Shown one piece after another: positions 63,846-64,000 of a stretch of 64,000 nucleotides of DNA; position 1 is the first letter of the stretch; every line of letters starts with the position of its first letter. The notes below the pieces were generated by a model. The model had not been told where the DNA came from. It did not search any database and saw nothing but the letters and a program-made list of their open reading frames with translations. The position numbers and the translations under genes are program-made. Source of the stretch: Furfurilactobacillus milii (GTDB lineage: Bacteria; Bacillota; Bacilli; Lactobacillales; Lactobacillaceae). The stretch spans positions 186,001 to 250,000 of the forward strand of contig NZ_JAIWJF010000001.1 in assembly GCF_021654115.1 (NCBI RefSeq), in the 5' to 3' direction.

Positions 63846-64000
63846 CTAACTGTTTTGACGACGCAATTGCAACAGTTGATGGCTTAGAGATGCCGTTGCC
63901 TCGTAAACTTGATGGTACACAGCGTAAAATTGCTCATATTGTGCGACATGCTCCGGTTGCGGCTGATATATTTTACCGTACTGAACAAACTTTGCGACAC
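63846..64000 (-). CDS. FGGY-family sugar kinase, C-terminal end only
   Basis: The reverse strand from the window edge encodes about 50 residues ending in LRRQNS and a TAG at 63846-63848. The segment GKIYQPQPEHVAQYEQFYAV resembles the C-terminus of gluconokinase or xylulokinase, which phosphorylate sugars or sugar acids with ATP. The rest of the gene lies beyond the window, so kinase type cannot be decided. Confidence 0.6.
   Translation of the reverse strand, partial: VAKFVQYGKIYQPQPEHVAQYEQFYAVYHQVYEATASLSHQLLQLRRQNS

Overview
The window looks like an origin-proximal segment of a lactic acid bacterium chromosome, in the family Lactobacillaceae. The evidence is Gram-positive ribosome binding sites, LPxTG and WxL surface proteins, a KxYKxGKxW signal peptide, T-box leaders, PRD-type PTS control and PepI. 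The left edge is the 3' part of dnaB, which lies near oriC in this group. Two exact and two one-mismatch ParB-binding parS sites (4132, 18806, 48812, 63770) fit that placement. I cannot name the species.

Layout. 1-8 kb: dnaB, two MFS transporters, a quinone-oxidoreductase-like enzyme, a short-chain dehydrogenase, an XRE/TPR regulator and small membrane proteins. 8-11.3 kb: purH with PurR-box-like sites, then a nucleobase-permease-like protein overlapping a phosphoribosyltransferase. 11.4-13.7 kb: a YdeI/OmdA-like protein and a baeRF-like (eRF1-related) protein with a foldable leader. 14-18 kb: an LPFTN-anchored SpaA/Cna-B protein, two small proteins and an aquaporin. 18-32 kb: a 3539-residue Ala/Ser-repeat lectin adhesin followed by two overlapping GT4 glycosyltransferase genes, probably a catalytic GtfA and a co-activator-like GtfB. 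No accessory SecA2/SecY2 genes are in the window. 32-37 kb: a WxL cluster whose first gene is split by a one-base frame change.

37-39.9 kb: prolyl aminopeptidase, an AT-rich ApeA-like HEPN ribonuclease gene (candidate phage defence) and a MerR regulator. 40-46.4 kb: a PRD regulator divergent from an ascorbate-type PTS and transketolase operon. 46.5-50.5 kb: an MFS gene cut by an 855-bp IS5-type element with a TTA target duplication, then an NAD(P)-binding protein and a zinc alcohol dehydrogenase. The merR, MFS and dehydrogenase units share promoters with 19-bp spacers and matching operator halves, which suggests one MerR-type regulon.

50.6-64 kb: a secreted histidine-phosphatase-fold protein lacking its second catalytic His, NUDIX, two PadR-MFS cassettes, a MarR-GNAT pair, a TetR-quinone reductase unit, a PfpI-like protein, T-box-controlled brnQ, T-box-controlled metQ, and the C-terminal end of a sugar kinase. 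Several of these cassettes have inverted-repeat operators over their promoters.

The most promising material for follow-up is the giant adhesin with its glycosyltransferase pair, the ApeA-like HEPN gene, the putative MerR regulon, two uncharacterised structured elements (13585-13679 and 31997-32166), and the parS sites embedded in surface-protein genes. All domain assignments come from reading the sequence; no database search was run.
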